Under the pieces are notes generated by a model that was not told the origin of the DNA, did not search any database, and saw only the letters and a program-made list of their open reading frames with translations. 64,000 nt of DNA from Rotaria macrura (Eukaryota > Rotifera > Eurotatoria > Philodinida > Philodinidae): assembly GCA_900239685.1 (NCBI GenBank), contig OENT01000121.1, positions 62,001 through 126,000 on the forward strand, written 5' to 3'. Of this stretch, positions 12,697 to 24,952 are shown piece by piece (positions within the stretch are counted from its first letter, which is position 1; each line of letters begins with the position of its first letter). Both the position numbers and the translations under genes were made by a program.

Positions 12697-15600
12697 TATT
12701 TACATATATATATATATCTGAACACACAAAAGAATATGAAAATTTCGGTAGAAGACTTTTTACTGTACGAGCATCCATAATGTAGTGCCATGCTTCTAAT
12801 CATTTCCTTATTATTTCTTTTAGAAAATCACGCAATGGACAAACAATTTCATTTGATTATCGACAACGAAGAGCGACTATGATAAATGAAAAATAATTCA
12901 AAATATTCTTTCTTTAAACTAAAATAGAATACTTCATTTCAACTAAGACACGAAGTTAATCTAGCTTTTGTTCTTGACGTTTTTTGAGAGAAATTCTGTC
13001 AAAAAAAAACTGACATTTCAAAAAAAAGAAAAAGTTAGTAGAAGTAACAAGATTAGTTTTTCTCATTCATGTTATTCATTGCACAGTAAAGCAGTTTGAC
13101 AGAATACTGTAGACATAATGATTATTTATTCTGAAATATGACATATGAAAATTTTCTACCTACGGAACTAATAAAGTTAAAAACCTATGATTTAATATGT
13201 ATTGTAATCATCTGTAAAATCTTTCTTGGATTCATATAGATATTTCATGTCACTATAGAGAAACATATAATATGTGTATGCAACTTGAAGAGTAGAAACA
13301 TTTTAGATGCTATCACAATCATCAGTTTGACGTCTGCTTATGATTTTTTATTCATCAATCCATTAAACTCCCACTTGAATTAAACAACTGAAACTCATCT
13401 GGTCATTTTTTGTCTGTCAATGTTAATATAATTTTTACCACTAAGAAACTGTGATGTGAAAGATTTTACAAAAAAAATAACAACAAATATTTCAAACAAA
13501 GTAAAACAGCAATATTAAAAATGTTTTTTTTTCCGTATGAAGTACATCTGAAATTATGTCAGACCTTTCCTTTCTACTCTGACAAATACAAAAACAAAAC
13601 AGAAGTCGTCAAGGACGATACTCATACAAAATAATAGCCAACTAAAATAACAATGTAAGGACACAATGAAAATTAAAGATCTAATCTATAATAGATTTAC
13701 TGAAGACTATTTCATAGATGAAACGTTATCAAAACACTAACAAAAAGAAAACAGCTAGCTGTTATTAATTATACTTGCTATGTTGACATACCATGAAGAA
13801 TATCAATTATTATTCAGTATATAGACTCTTTTTCTTATGACACTATGAGAATAATAATTGAGGTTCTAATTAGAAACATATTGCATCGTATGTAATATAT
13901 ACTTTTCGAAGTTTCTTCTTTCCTCTAAACTGGGAAGAGTCCAAATAAGAATATTCAGTTCAATTATTTTGTTTTCACAGAGAAAATTTTATGAATATAA
14001 TGAAATAATCAAATCGATTGACTTCATGAGACGAATAACGCAAAGACACCGATATGATGTGTTTCTGTCATATTAATTATTGATTTTTTTCTACTTAATT
14101 TGCGAATAAACAACTCATATGGATCTGAGAAAAAAGAACTTGAACTCTAAAAATCAATGAATAGAATCTAAATTCAAGAAGAATTCTTCTGGGAGAAGAT
14201 TTATTCGAATGAATAAAAAATACAATGTGCTTCATTTACGACGTATTCATAAGAAATGAGTAGAATTGTGTAAACGGATTTATTTGAGTATCTTTCATGA
14301 TTTTTACTGTTTATTCCATTCATACTCTGATCATGTAATCTTAAATCCGTATGACTTTCAGGTTGAAGAAAACATTAATTTGTTCAATTTTATATTTTTC
14401 ATGTGTCGTCAGGTGAAATTCCTAATTCCATATTAAATTAAAACGATCCTTCGTGTGAAAAGAATTAAACATTTTTCTCAACTATGTAACCATTATACTC
14501 TCTAAATTAGACTATATATAAACATAAAACTAGTTCGACGATATTGAATAAGAAAATCATATTAGCAAAGTAGTTGTTTTCCAATAATAGATTTTTTGTG
14601 AGAATTAGTTATTTCTAACTCAACTCTGTCGAATAGAAGAAAAAATATATACTTTTCTGCAAGCATTATCCAAACTCATGTATTATTAACTATACTTTGA
14701 TCTAAGTAATTATTATAATCATGATTCTCTTCATGTTCATCAACGTAGCAATGACTTATCTTCAGATTATATCGCCCTACAGTACTCCTATTGTCTTCTG
14801 TTAAAAAGCTTTCTTTTTACTCAAAGGATATTTGTAAAGAAAATAATGCTCTTAACATAGCATTCATGAATTTCAACTTATGAATAATAAAGGATTTATT
14901 CTAAAAAAAATATACATCCATATGAATTGTTTTATTTTTAGTTCTACAGATACATTCGATCATGCAAATTGACACATCAGCAGAACATAGCTACTCTTCA
15001 CTAGTTTTTTTACAAGCGTTCATCATAAAAACTTATTAGAACTTCTGATAGCATTAAGTGAGCGGAAATCATGAAACTCCTTTCCACAAAACATGAATAT
15101 GAATGCATTATAGGCAAAACAAAAGGTTCTATCTCGATGTAATCACTATCAAATAGCACACAATTTCTTGCCTTACTATTAATTCTTGAATCTTCAAACA
15201 AACAAATTTTAACTTATCTATCTATAAAATATTCAAAAAAACTATTGTATTTGAATTTAATTCATACGTAGGAGAGAGGCTCAGATCACAATAAAGAGAA
15301 AAAAACCGAATATATATGAAGCGTTTCTTATTTCAACCTATTCGATCGTTGTTGACAATCAATGAATTTTCGTGAACATGAGATCAATATTGAAAACAAA
15401 CGTTCTACTTTTCAGATATTTACAATTTACGTATAGATAAAATTCATAATGCAATTATTGATGCACTGACATGATTGTTAGGATATCACAGCAATAGCAT
15501 CATTTACAGTTTATGAATCAAAGCTCGAACTTGATATAATTTGCATGTTTAAGAACATAAGACATGGATTCCACTGACAATGATCGACTTTAATCACAGT

Positions 15601-15734
15601 GGCAACTTGAGTATTTAATCAACTAAGAATTGTCATTTAATTATGTCAGAAAGCTTACTTTATCATGCGCAAAAAAGTAAGTAAGATGACTAACAATGAA
15701 AAAGTAATAAAATAACACCGATATTAATTATCCA

Positions 15735-16875
15735 GGTCGAAGGCGCACGGCGGGAACCTGCCGGATCCAGCGTTATTCACACAATTTCGGGAAGCGAGTT
15801 TCCGAAATCGGTTCCGGCTCATTTCCCACCAATGCCGGGCATCGGAACGTATCCACGGATACCGTTACAGTTTCCTACATGAGATCTGTCGACGGAAAAG
15901 TTCGTTTCCAAGCCCAAACCGCATACGGTCCAGGCACGACCGTTTCCGCTAAGTTCACACAAACTCATCTCGCCGTTTCTCAAACATTGCTAAATACTCC
16001 GACTAACTTAGCAAAGCTTTTCGCATTTCAAAGCCAACTTTTCGCCTTTTTTTTAAACAAACCCTTGGAAAACAGCGGAAGATTCACTGGGAACAAATAA
16101 ACGTCAAGCGAAACACTATAAATTTCTTTGCAGAAATGTGTTGGTCGCAAAATTGGGAATTCTAGGTCGGAAGACCTAAAAATCAGATTTTTACAGTTTT
16201 GAAAACCGAAACGCTATGTGTAAGGACAGCACACATGTTAAACACCACCGTTTTAAGACGTTGCTCAGTCGTCAATCAAGGTACGTGACGCTTCAAAGGT
16301 TTCAAAATGACCTACGATTTATTAATTTTTATCACAGACATTTGAAATGCACACTAATACATTGAAAACAATAACACTCCTACTAAGACATCTTAAATTT
16401 TCCCGCGAATCCATAAAAGTTTGATAACGTATTCATTTCATCAACTAAGTCATTAAACTGAAGTATTTAGAAAAAAAGGTCTTTAAAGACCTATAAAGGT
16501 CTTTTTTAGAAAAATATTGATTTCAGTAGGGAGGAATGCTAAAGATAAGAATTTTATACTTGACGTGATTCTTTTTCTAGCGGAGGCCTGACGTTTTAAG
16601 CATAAACAATCTACAAAAATTTGGTCGGAAGGCGGTCGATTCCGACTGTTTTCCGCTGCTCCTTTATCGGAGTATCGTTTTTTCCGGTCGTATCCGGGAG
16701 GAGCTCGCCATAGTTCCAGTAGGTTCCTGGATGATCTGAGTTATTTCCATGAAATTTCCGGTATTTGGAAGTGGCTAGAATATTCAGTTTCCGGGTACGG
16801 ATCATTCCGGCAGGAATACTTCTTCCATGTTTCGGTGGTTTTTTCCGTCGGGATCTAGGCTCCGGGACTACCTAG
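15735..16875. mobile_element. GC-rich island, probable transposon remnant of unknown class
   Basis: This stretch is much richer in G and C than its neighbours, especially at its two ends (15735-16130 and 16570-16870), and is full of TTCCGG/CCGGAA words. The left edge reads CCAGGTCGAAGGCG and the right edge, reversed, reads CCTAGGTAGTCCCGG, a weak inverted match. CTGCCGGAATGATCC near one end echoes CTGCCGGATCC near the other. A 73-codon open frame at 15879-16100 matches no family I know. Self-complementary AAAGGTCTTTAAAGACCT lies near 16478. A non-autonomous element is the best guess; recent insertion of foreign DNA is an alternative. Confidence 0.4.
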
Positions 16876-18759
16876 GTAATAGGATAAAATGTATTTCAAT
16901 AGACAAACGAGTAAAAGCTTTCCTAGATCGAAGCCTTTTCTTTGTAATCAACATTCCGATAATTCTGTGTAGCTAGTTTAACAAAATAGAAGTTTGAATG
17001 TAAACAATTCTGTCAGTTTTTCTTACTCTACAATTATATGATACCGTTACATTATGAAGTTTCATATGCAAGTGAAATGATTCATGCATTTTCCACGAAT
17101 TAAAGAATGTGTTTGAAATAAAACTAGCTTCATTTACTAGGTTTTTATTTTTAGATTTATTCCGTATAGAATGAAGAAATATTCAGTCGGTCAAATTACT
17201 ATCAATATGTTTGAGGCTACTCATAAAAAACAATCTATACATGCCTGTATAGTTACATTATGTATCGTTTTGTTGTTAGACACTTGAATAAAAATGTTCA
17301 AGGTAGAAATCTAGTCAATTCAAATAGTTTCAATCCTGTTAATGATACTCATTGTCAAAGTTCTGAATCATTGTGTTCTTTCCGTCATTAAAATACATTC
17401 AAATAGACTGCGTATCTCTTGCACGATTTTGTTCGATACTCACATAACGGTTTGGATACAACCTAATTATCAATTTAGTAAGATTTAACTACATCAGAAC
17501 AAATCGATCTTCTATCGTCTACTTATTAATTTCACTTTTGACTTATGACAAAATCAAAAACGTCTTAATGCAACTACGGTTATTCAATCGATTCTCTTCC
17601 ATTGGCGTGTAATAATTAATAATATTCAAGACTAATTGCAGAATCAATCGTTTGATATACTGTTACAATACAATATCCAAAATACATGTTCACATGAGCA
17701 TAAAGAATCGCTACTTGTATGCACTCAAAAAGGCATTGTTTTGAGTAATTAAACTGATCGTATTGAATTGTTCTTTTATAGTTACTTAAACTAAGTGAAC
17801 AATAACACTGGTCGTTTATACATGCATTCGTTCTCAAGTACAATATAGGAATGATCTAATAGTTTATGAGGGAATCATTTACATAAAATAAAGAGTTGCA
17901 CAGTGTTTTTTGTTTATTCTACATAGCAGATTGATCTGTATTATATACTTAATGACGATGACATCAGCTCTAAAATTATATGCATAAAACACTTCGTAAT
18001 ATTCATTGCTCTAAATGAAACGTTCTGCCATTCGACTTACATTAGTTGAAATATGTATTAATATATAAGATGGATAACCTTTTTTCTGTGGTAAAAAAGA
18101 AAAACATGCATTATTCTGGCTTGGAGTCGAATAATAATACAAAATCTTACAAATCTATTTTGTATAAATATTTTAATAGAACACTGATACGAACCCTCAT
18201 ATATCTTCATCTTATTTCATGAAGAAACAATCAGAGAAGATCACATGATGTATAAATGTTAGGTTTAAGAGATCGATACAGATTTTCGTGAACTATTTTT
18301 TTCTGTATTTTCAAATCAAACAAAATCTTCATCGTTTTTATTGTTTTCTTTTAGAGTTTTAACAAATTCAGTCTTGTCTATTGTTTCTTTCGAAAACCGA
18401 GAAATGTCTATCTAATGGATTCGGTTTCTAATGACAGTATTGAGAGTAGCTCATCAGATAAATGTGTTTATTTCAAAAAAAAACAAATAATAATAAAGTC
18501 ATAGTTTTTCTCTTGATTGATTCGAAACATCATGATCAAAGTGAATGTACATGAATAATCAAACTGAATTTCAATAACATAATAATGCACTTGGTACAGT
18601 GTTGGTGCACAATAAAAAGGAAGATTCTTACCACAATAAAGATATTGATGATTCAGACAAGATTTTTCGCGACATGAATAGTTCCATGGAAATCGTTGAT
18701 ATAAAAATGAAGAGTCAAAACGATTTTTAAAATCGACTATATGTGATCATTGGCTCCGT

Positions 18760-18895
18760 CGCCTATATTCTCTACAAGTAATCCGATCGTTTCAAAGTTC
18801 AGCATGAGCTGTGAGACAAGAAGAGCTGTTAGCTCGAAACTTGTCTCTCAATATCAGCATGGCCAAATCAAACGTTTATCGACTAGTAGAGTATA
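18760..18895. repeat. Imperfect inverted repeat, possible old MITE
   Basis: The left part (TCTCTACAAGTAATCC ... GTGAGACAAG) pairs imperfectly with the right part read backwards (TCTACTAGTCGATA ... GAGAGACAAG). The hairpin core is GAGACAAG ... CTTGTCTC around 18811-18847. There is no coding potential. It could be a worn foldback element or a structured transcript; no expression evidence is visible. Confidence 0.3.
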
Positions 18896-20649
18896 ATTGA
18901 AAAATTCACAAATATTGGTTCTGTATTGAACTGTGACTTACTGAAAAACTAAAGTGTAAGATGAAGAAACAATCCATCATGTTAGACACAAAATAAAGGA
19001 ATCGAAGTAAATAATGTCACACAATTCTATCTTTAAAAATGTCATCGTCTGACAATGTGTTCGTTCTAAACTGGTAACAGCGTTGATCATTTTCAATCAA
19101 GAAGTATCACTAGATCACGCTCAGCACATCTAGTATGTACGCTATGGTAGCACTGAATTACAGATATAAGACCTCCGATGAAAATAAAATATTTCGACAG
19201 AATAAGTTAAGCAGATATTCACATGCGTCAGTTTACTTGATCATAGTGTCAAGACAACATTCTATCATTCATAGACAAAACTCATTGGTCATTCGTCGAA
19301 TAGCCTTGGCTTAAATCAATTTTAATATTATAGTTAAGATGAATTCACTCGGACCATCACTTAGGGGGGAAAATTACTTTCTAGTATTCTTTTTGTTAAA
19401 TTGTTTATTTTAAACATGTATTCTGGAATCATCCCAGATGTTGATATTAAATTTAAAAAGATTTTAATTTTTCAGAATAGTGAAATACGAATCCTGTTAG
19501 AAAAACTCAAGTGTGAACAGATGATACTAGTAACTGAAACTTCATTCAAATACCAAAACATTCATCATTCTGTTGAAGACAAGAATTAGTTAATTAAGAT
19601 TCAATCGTTCAAGTCGAATAAAACACTTAATGAGATAGATCGCTGTGATAGGTTAACATGCGTTCGTGTTTCTGTAAAGAACAATAAGAAAAGCTTTTAT
19701 GAAAAGTTGTATGTACCTATGAATCTGCATGATAGATTGCACAGTTGTTTTAAATCGTCGCATATGTGTATTAGTGTTCAACATAATCAATTTGTTGTCT
19801 TAGAAAATAATATTATAATAAGTACTATTCTTTCCATAAAACAAAACAGAAAGATTGTCTCCTGATGAGAAACAGAAATTCATATGATTGATGTTATATT
19901 ATCCGGAAGTAGAGCATATCCGTTCAAGTACGTCTGATAATATTCGTCTTATAACTGAATAGTTTAAAGATGACTCTTAGCTTCCTATTGTTTTGTTGAC
20001 TTGTCTATATATATATATATATGCCGTTTGATCTTCTATTGTTTTCTTGTCTCTCCTCCCTTTTCTCCGCTTGTCCATCCGATTCACTCAATTTCACACA
20101 TTGTTGCTTGCATGCATGTATTCCCTGAGCGGTTACTCTCTCACTTTCTCTTTCTATTTCTGAATTTACATATAAAAATCACAATAAGTTTAATCGATCT
20201 CTCCCTCAAGATATTAGAAAAGGTGGTCAACTAAGCAAAGCATACAGCCGACATAGAAAACAAAAAAAAAACAGAACGTAATCGAATTAACTTTGTCATT
20301 TTTTGATCAGTGAATGAGAATATTCGCTTGATTCATCATTGTGATGTCGTGCAATAATTTCCGACATGTTTTGCATAGAAAAGAAGAAAAAACAACACAG
20401 CTATCTCTCAAATACATGTACAACCTATATATTTATATATTTCAATTCATATACAGTATATCCGTGTTGAATCTTATCATTTCGTTAAAATTGAGTGATC
20501 TACCATCTCTTACACTTTGTTAATCTTTCCTGAAGGCATGCGAGAACCAATCAATATAAAACATGACACTATAATATAAAATTGAATATCTACTGATGCG
20601 AAACGAATTATTCAAGTTCTTTTTTGTTTCATTTTAAATACAATCAATG

Positions 20650-20745
20650 AAAGAAAACAACAACAACAACAGCAACAACAACGACAGCAACAACATAAAC
20701 AACAGCAACAACAACAGCAATAGTAATAATGATAATAATCATGAT
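20650..20745. repeat. CAA/CAG-rich microsatellite
   Basis: Repeats of CAA interspersed with CAG, CGA and TAA triplets run through this stretch, just past the Hox1 stop. On the Hox1 sense strand they read TTG/CTG. They probably lie in the 3'UTR or the immediate downstream flank. They contain no coding exon that I can support. Confidence 0.6.
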
Positions 20746-20834
20746 GTTGACAATGAGAAAAGAAAAAAAGAAAACTTTCAGACAACAACATATCAATCAA
20801 GATAAAATACTGTCTTTTTTGTACATGATTAAAT

Positions 20835-21243
20835 TCACATGGAATCAAATGCAAGAAAATCGGCTAGAAGAATAGATTTTTAAAAACAAAAATGAATTAT
20901 GACAAAAAAAAAGTGTATATTTATTTCGTATTACTTACGTTCACGTTGTCTTTTTTTTGCTTTCATACGACGATTTTGAAACCAAATCTAAAGTGATTTT
21001 GTATTTTTTAACTATGAGTGAAAGAACAACAATGAATTCGGTAATTTACTTTCACTTGTGTTTCATTCAATTGAAGCGATGCAGCTATTTCAATACGTCT
21101 TGCTCGTGTTAGATAACGACTAAAATGAAATTCTTTTTCCAATTCCTGAAAAATACAAACAAATGACTTATAAAAGTATTTTTCAACTATCTTCTTCTGT
21201 AGTTTTACTGTTAATTGTTTATTTGTAAAATTAGTTCGGCCAG

Positions 21244-21274
<31 letters not shown>

Positions 21275-22585
21275 GTTGTTGTTGTTATTCACCATTGAAT
21301 TTGATGAAGAACCATTCACCAGTGCTGTACTATTATTGTAATTGTAATCAGTCGGTTTTCCTTCAAATAAACATATGTAGAATGTCTTATCGTTATGTAT
21401 TACAACATCATTGGCAACCAAAACAGCAAGAGAGAGAGAGAAGTGATGATAGATGATATTTTGATCTTTTCTTTTTTAACTCTAAATCGCATAATTTTTA
21501 ATCAAGACGATGATCGATTCTTATATACATAACTATGTATCGATCATCTATCGTGACATGATGATGTTTTTTTTAACAAATGGTAGATAGTATAACTGAT
21601 GAATTAAACAAATAGAATTGAAAAAGAGGAAAAAGAAAATTCTTCATCAACTTATTGTTGGACACCTGTTTATGTGCAAAATAGTATTTATCTTTCTATC
21701 TGATGGAATACATTTCAGGACGAACAGTAATATTAATTTCTATTCATATGAAAGAAAGAAGAGAAAGAAAGTCTCTTTCGTTTTATTTTTATCAAGATTA
21801 AAAATCGAAACATATGTTCGAAGTTTTTTACCTGCTGTTTTAGCTGGTGTACGTTTTATTTGCATCCATTTGTATTTGGCTTCGCTCGTAACAATAGAAA
21901 GAGGTTTTTCATCTATAGATGACTGTTCAATATGTCGATATTGTGGTGTTAGTGGTGGTTGTTGTTGTTGTTGTGATGGTTGTGGTTGAATCGGATTGTT
22001 AAATGATGATGACGAAGATGTTGTCGATGATGATGAAGATGTTTCATTATTAGATAATGGTATTGACGATGAATAATCTCGATAAGTCTGTTCAGATAAC
22101 TGAGAATTGTTCAAATAAATATTACATTGATCAAATGATTGTATCGGATGGTATATTGTTCCATCGTTTGTTGACGCTGTTGTTATCCATGTTGATGACG
22201 GTGACGTTTGAGAATTATCAATACAAAATTGTTCATATGTATTTACTGGAATATTTGTGGGTGATGATGATGTATATGTTTCATAAATCGATGGTTGAGA
22301 ATCTAATGTACATATGGTCGGTGAACGATGATATATTTGATGGTGTTTAGAACAATATGATGGTGGAGGATTGTAAATATAATTATCATCAAGTAAATTG
22401 TAATGATTTTGTTGATGTATATCAGTAATTGAATTGTTATTCGATGAGTATGTATCAGTTGGTGCCTGTAAAACAGATGTTGTTGTTGTTGTACTACTAC
22501 TAGTTAGGTGAAAGTGATGGTTTGATTGAAGAATTGTATTCGAATTATGTGTTTGTAGGTGTTGGTGTTGGTATCGATTCATCAT
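20835..22585 (-). CDS. Hox1: Hox1 / labial homeobox transcription factor
   Basis: Exons on the minus strand: 22585-21832, 21360-21209, 21145-21050, 20987-20939, then a short tail exon 20863-20835. This gives 1,080 nt (359 residues). The N-terminal ~235 residues are rich in Ser, Thr, Gln and Asn. A labial-type hexapeptide [13 protein letters not shown] at about residue 237 would contact the PBC/Extradenticle cofactor. A run of about 15 Asn leads into the homeodomain: [11 protein letters not shown], split by introns after residues 14 and 46, then [17 protein letters not shown] and [21 protein letters not shown] and LQLNETQVK are Hox1-class signatures. It is a nuclear DNA-binding factor for anterior patterning. 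The 3' end is ambiguous: the donor GTAAGT in exon 4 overlaps an in-frame stop, so an unspliced end at 20931 (352 residues) is possible. Either way only a few residues follow the homeodomain, shorter than usual. Confidence 0.93.
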
Positions 22586-22589
22586 GATA

Positions 22590-24952
22590 GATGATGATGG
22601 AGATTGATGTATTTTCTTTCTCTGTATGTTCTCTTCTTCTTCTTCTTTTTCTTCTTCTTTTCGGTTTTGTTCGTTCTGTGTGTTGTCTTTTTTGAAAAAA
22701 ATGGTAACGAATTATTGAGTAAATGTCCAACTGTTTCGAGAAGATCTGTCGGATCTAATTCATTGGACTCATCAATCTAAATACTCTGGAATAGAAACAA
22801 AAAAGCTCTTTTTTCTCTTTTCCATTTTTTTAGGCAAAAAAAAAAGGAAAAATAGGAATGATAGATTCTTCTTGCATTTGTTGTGAAATATGAGATTAAT
22901 TATAGGGGTTATGGTACTTCTTCTTTTCATTTGTCTATCGGTGCAAGTTTTTTTTTTTTCTTTCTTTCTTTCTTTCCTTTCTCTTCTCTACAATTGCTCG
23001 CTCCTTGATGTTGTGTTGGTCAACATTCTCGTTTACTGAAAAGCAAAAATTCCCATTGATCCAAAATGCTCGCTATCAACAACGAATGAAAACACACACA
23101 CATATATATATATATATAAAGATTTATTTATTTATACACATGCGTATATGCGAAGAAGTCAAGAGATAAAGGAAGAGAAATTCGCAAGTTTTTTCTTTCC
23201 TTCTTATTTTCTTTTGTCATCAAGCTCTTTATTTTTCTCAAGTACTGGTGTATAATATTAAACTAAAAAGAAAGAAAAATAGATAATATCACGCATACAT
23301 TGTAAGACGATGATAGATAATAAAAATGTGCTAACAGGAGAAAATACTGACTACTGAAGAAACTACTCTCTATGAAGTATATTTCAATTGGAGATAATCT
23401 TGAAATAGTATTACATAGGTCATTAGCGTAGATTTCTTGCATATGATAATTGCGGCAGAATGATATGATGTTGTCCTTCTTTGACAGTATATTAACACGA
23501 TAGATAACTGCTTTTTTTTAAATCGAATTTAGTATTGTTTAGATATGCATTAACATGCATTGCTACTCGTAGGGGAATTTTTTTCTTCTTCTTCTCAATC
23601 GATAAAAATAAAACAAATACCGACATTAAATATTGTCATTCTCTGATGTTTTTATTTTAATTTTCATATCCTGTCGGCGACATAGTCGATTTTTCTTTTT
23701 CTCTTCTATCATCAGGACAGGACAGTCAGTGATTTGTGACTATTGAGAAAAAAATCACGATCGGATTGCTTGACTTCTTTCTTTTTTTTTACCATGCATA
23801 CATTTGTGAGTCTCTTGAGGTTCAAATAGCAGAAGAAGAAGAAGAAGAAGCGCATACATATACGAGTAAACCCATTGCGCACACTAACTATAATCACTGA
23901 AGTGAACAGTACTCACACGGTGGTGAGCAATGCATCGATCGATCATCCCTCTGACGACGTGTCGACACCCCTTGTGCACACACATATACGAGGCACACAA
24001 ATAGATAGACATCTCTAATATGCGAGTGCCGCACATATATACACATACATATACTGCGGCAAGTGGAAAAAGGAGAAAATGAGCTAGACAATGACGAAAG
24101 CGATGAGAATACATGTCGAAGGTTACTGTTGATTGGTATGCATTCATTTCTCTTTTGTTGATTGTATCTGGTACTTTGTTTATAGTAGAGCTGTTCATTT
24201 TTGAAAAGTAAAACGTAAAACAAAAATGACAGGGAGAAAGAAAAACTATTAATTTATAAATCATATAGGGACAAATATTTATTCTTCATTGACAATTTGA
24301 CAAAAAATTTTGATTAATTATGACAAGATTTACGCTTTACGCTTATTAACATAAGATCAATGAAATATGTAGTCTTATGAATAAAAAATAAAATAAACTA
24401 AAATAATTATTCACATGCAGATTTTTTTCTTTTGCTTTTGAAAATGATTTGATAACATAGAATAAAATATTATTTTCTATATACACATAATCAATTCAAA
24501 CATGTACTATGCCATATATTGTCTTATTACTTACTTTTTGTCATGACAATATAGAACATAATACAACATCGTGAAGTAAAAGATTCTGTTGATGTTCTAA
24601 CACGCATATTTTTCTATACAATATATCTTTTATTCGTGACATTGATCAAGTAGATGTAATTGCATAGTGGTTTTTCGATCAAAAATATTTATTTTTCTAC
24701 GTTGTATTCGATAAAATATCATTGTATCTAATCGATGATATAATTGAATTTTTATTGTGCCTTTTGTTTTAAGAAATTTAGAAATTTGATATATCTATCA
24801 TGGATAAAAAATCAATATAAATTTGAAGGGTATTTTTTTTTTCATTTCAATACATTTTTCAAAGTACATCGTTATCCTTATTTTTATTTTTTGCGGTACA
24901 CACATAGACATAAAAGTGTTTGAATATAGAAAATATTTAATTCTACATTCAC
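22590..24952. other. Intergenic region between divergent Hox1 and EGF-repeat gene
   Basis: This 2.4 kb lies between two genes transcribed away from each other, so it should contain both promoters. I see simple repeats (CTTT)n near 22970, (CA)n/(TA)n near 23092-23118 and (GAA)n near 23830. There are no convincing exons. Open frames between 23.7 and 24.3 kb look random and lack family resemblance. Confidence 0.5.

Larger units (their letters stand above)
10806..20834. other. 10 kb gene desert between the Roco gene and Hox1
   Basis: No exon series or recognisable protein was found on either strand. Contents that can be named are the Tc1/mariner relic (11855-12696), the GC-rich island (15735-16875) and a small inverted repeat (about 18760-18895). 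Microsatellite-like runs such as (TA)n near 11742 and 20008 also occur. The rest is featureless AT-rich DNA. Because it lies 3' of Hox1 it could hold distant regulatory elements, but the sequence alone does not show them. Confidence 0.6.

Noticed and set aside
16465..16510. AAAGGTCTTT palindromic triplet as a terminator or regulatory hairpin
   Set aside because: It is more simply part of the GC-rich island's interior; no transcript ends there that I can support.
20612..20854. 80-codon minus-strand frame with long Cys runs
   Set aside because: It is translation of the CAA/CAG microsatellite in an arbitrary frame; no start context or homology.
21618..21989. 123-codon plus-strand frame over the Hox1 exon 1 / intron border
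   Set aside because: Antisense shadow with low-complexity ends; no family resemblance.
22057..22350. 97-codon plus-strand open frame
   Set aside because: Antisense to Hox1 exon 1; the sense strand has the labial hexapeptide and correct splice signals.
23884..24264. 126-codon minus-strand frame upstream of the EGF gene
   Set aside because: Two overlapping frames are open here by chance, with no conserved motif and no exon structure.
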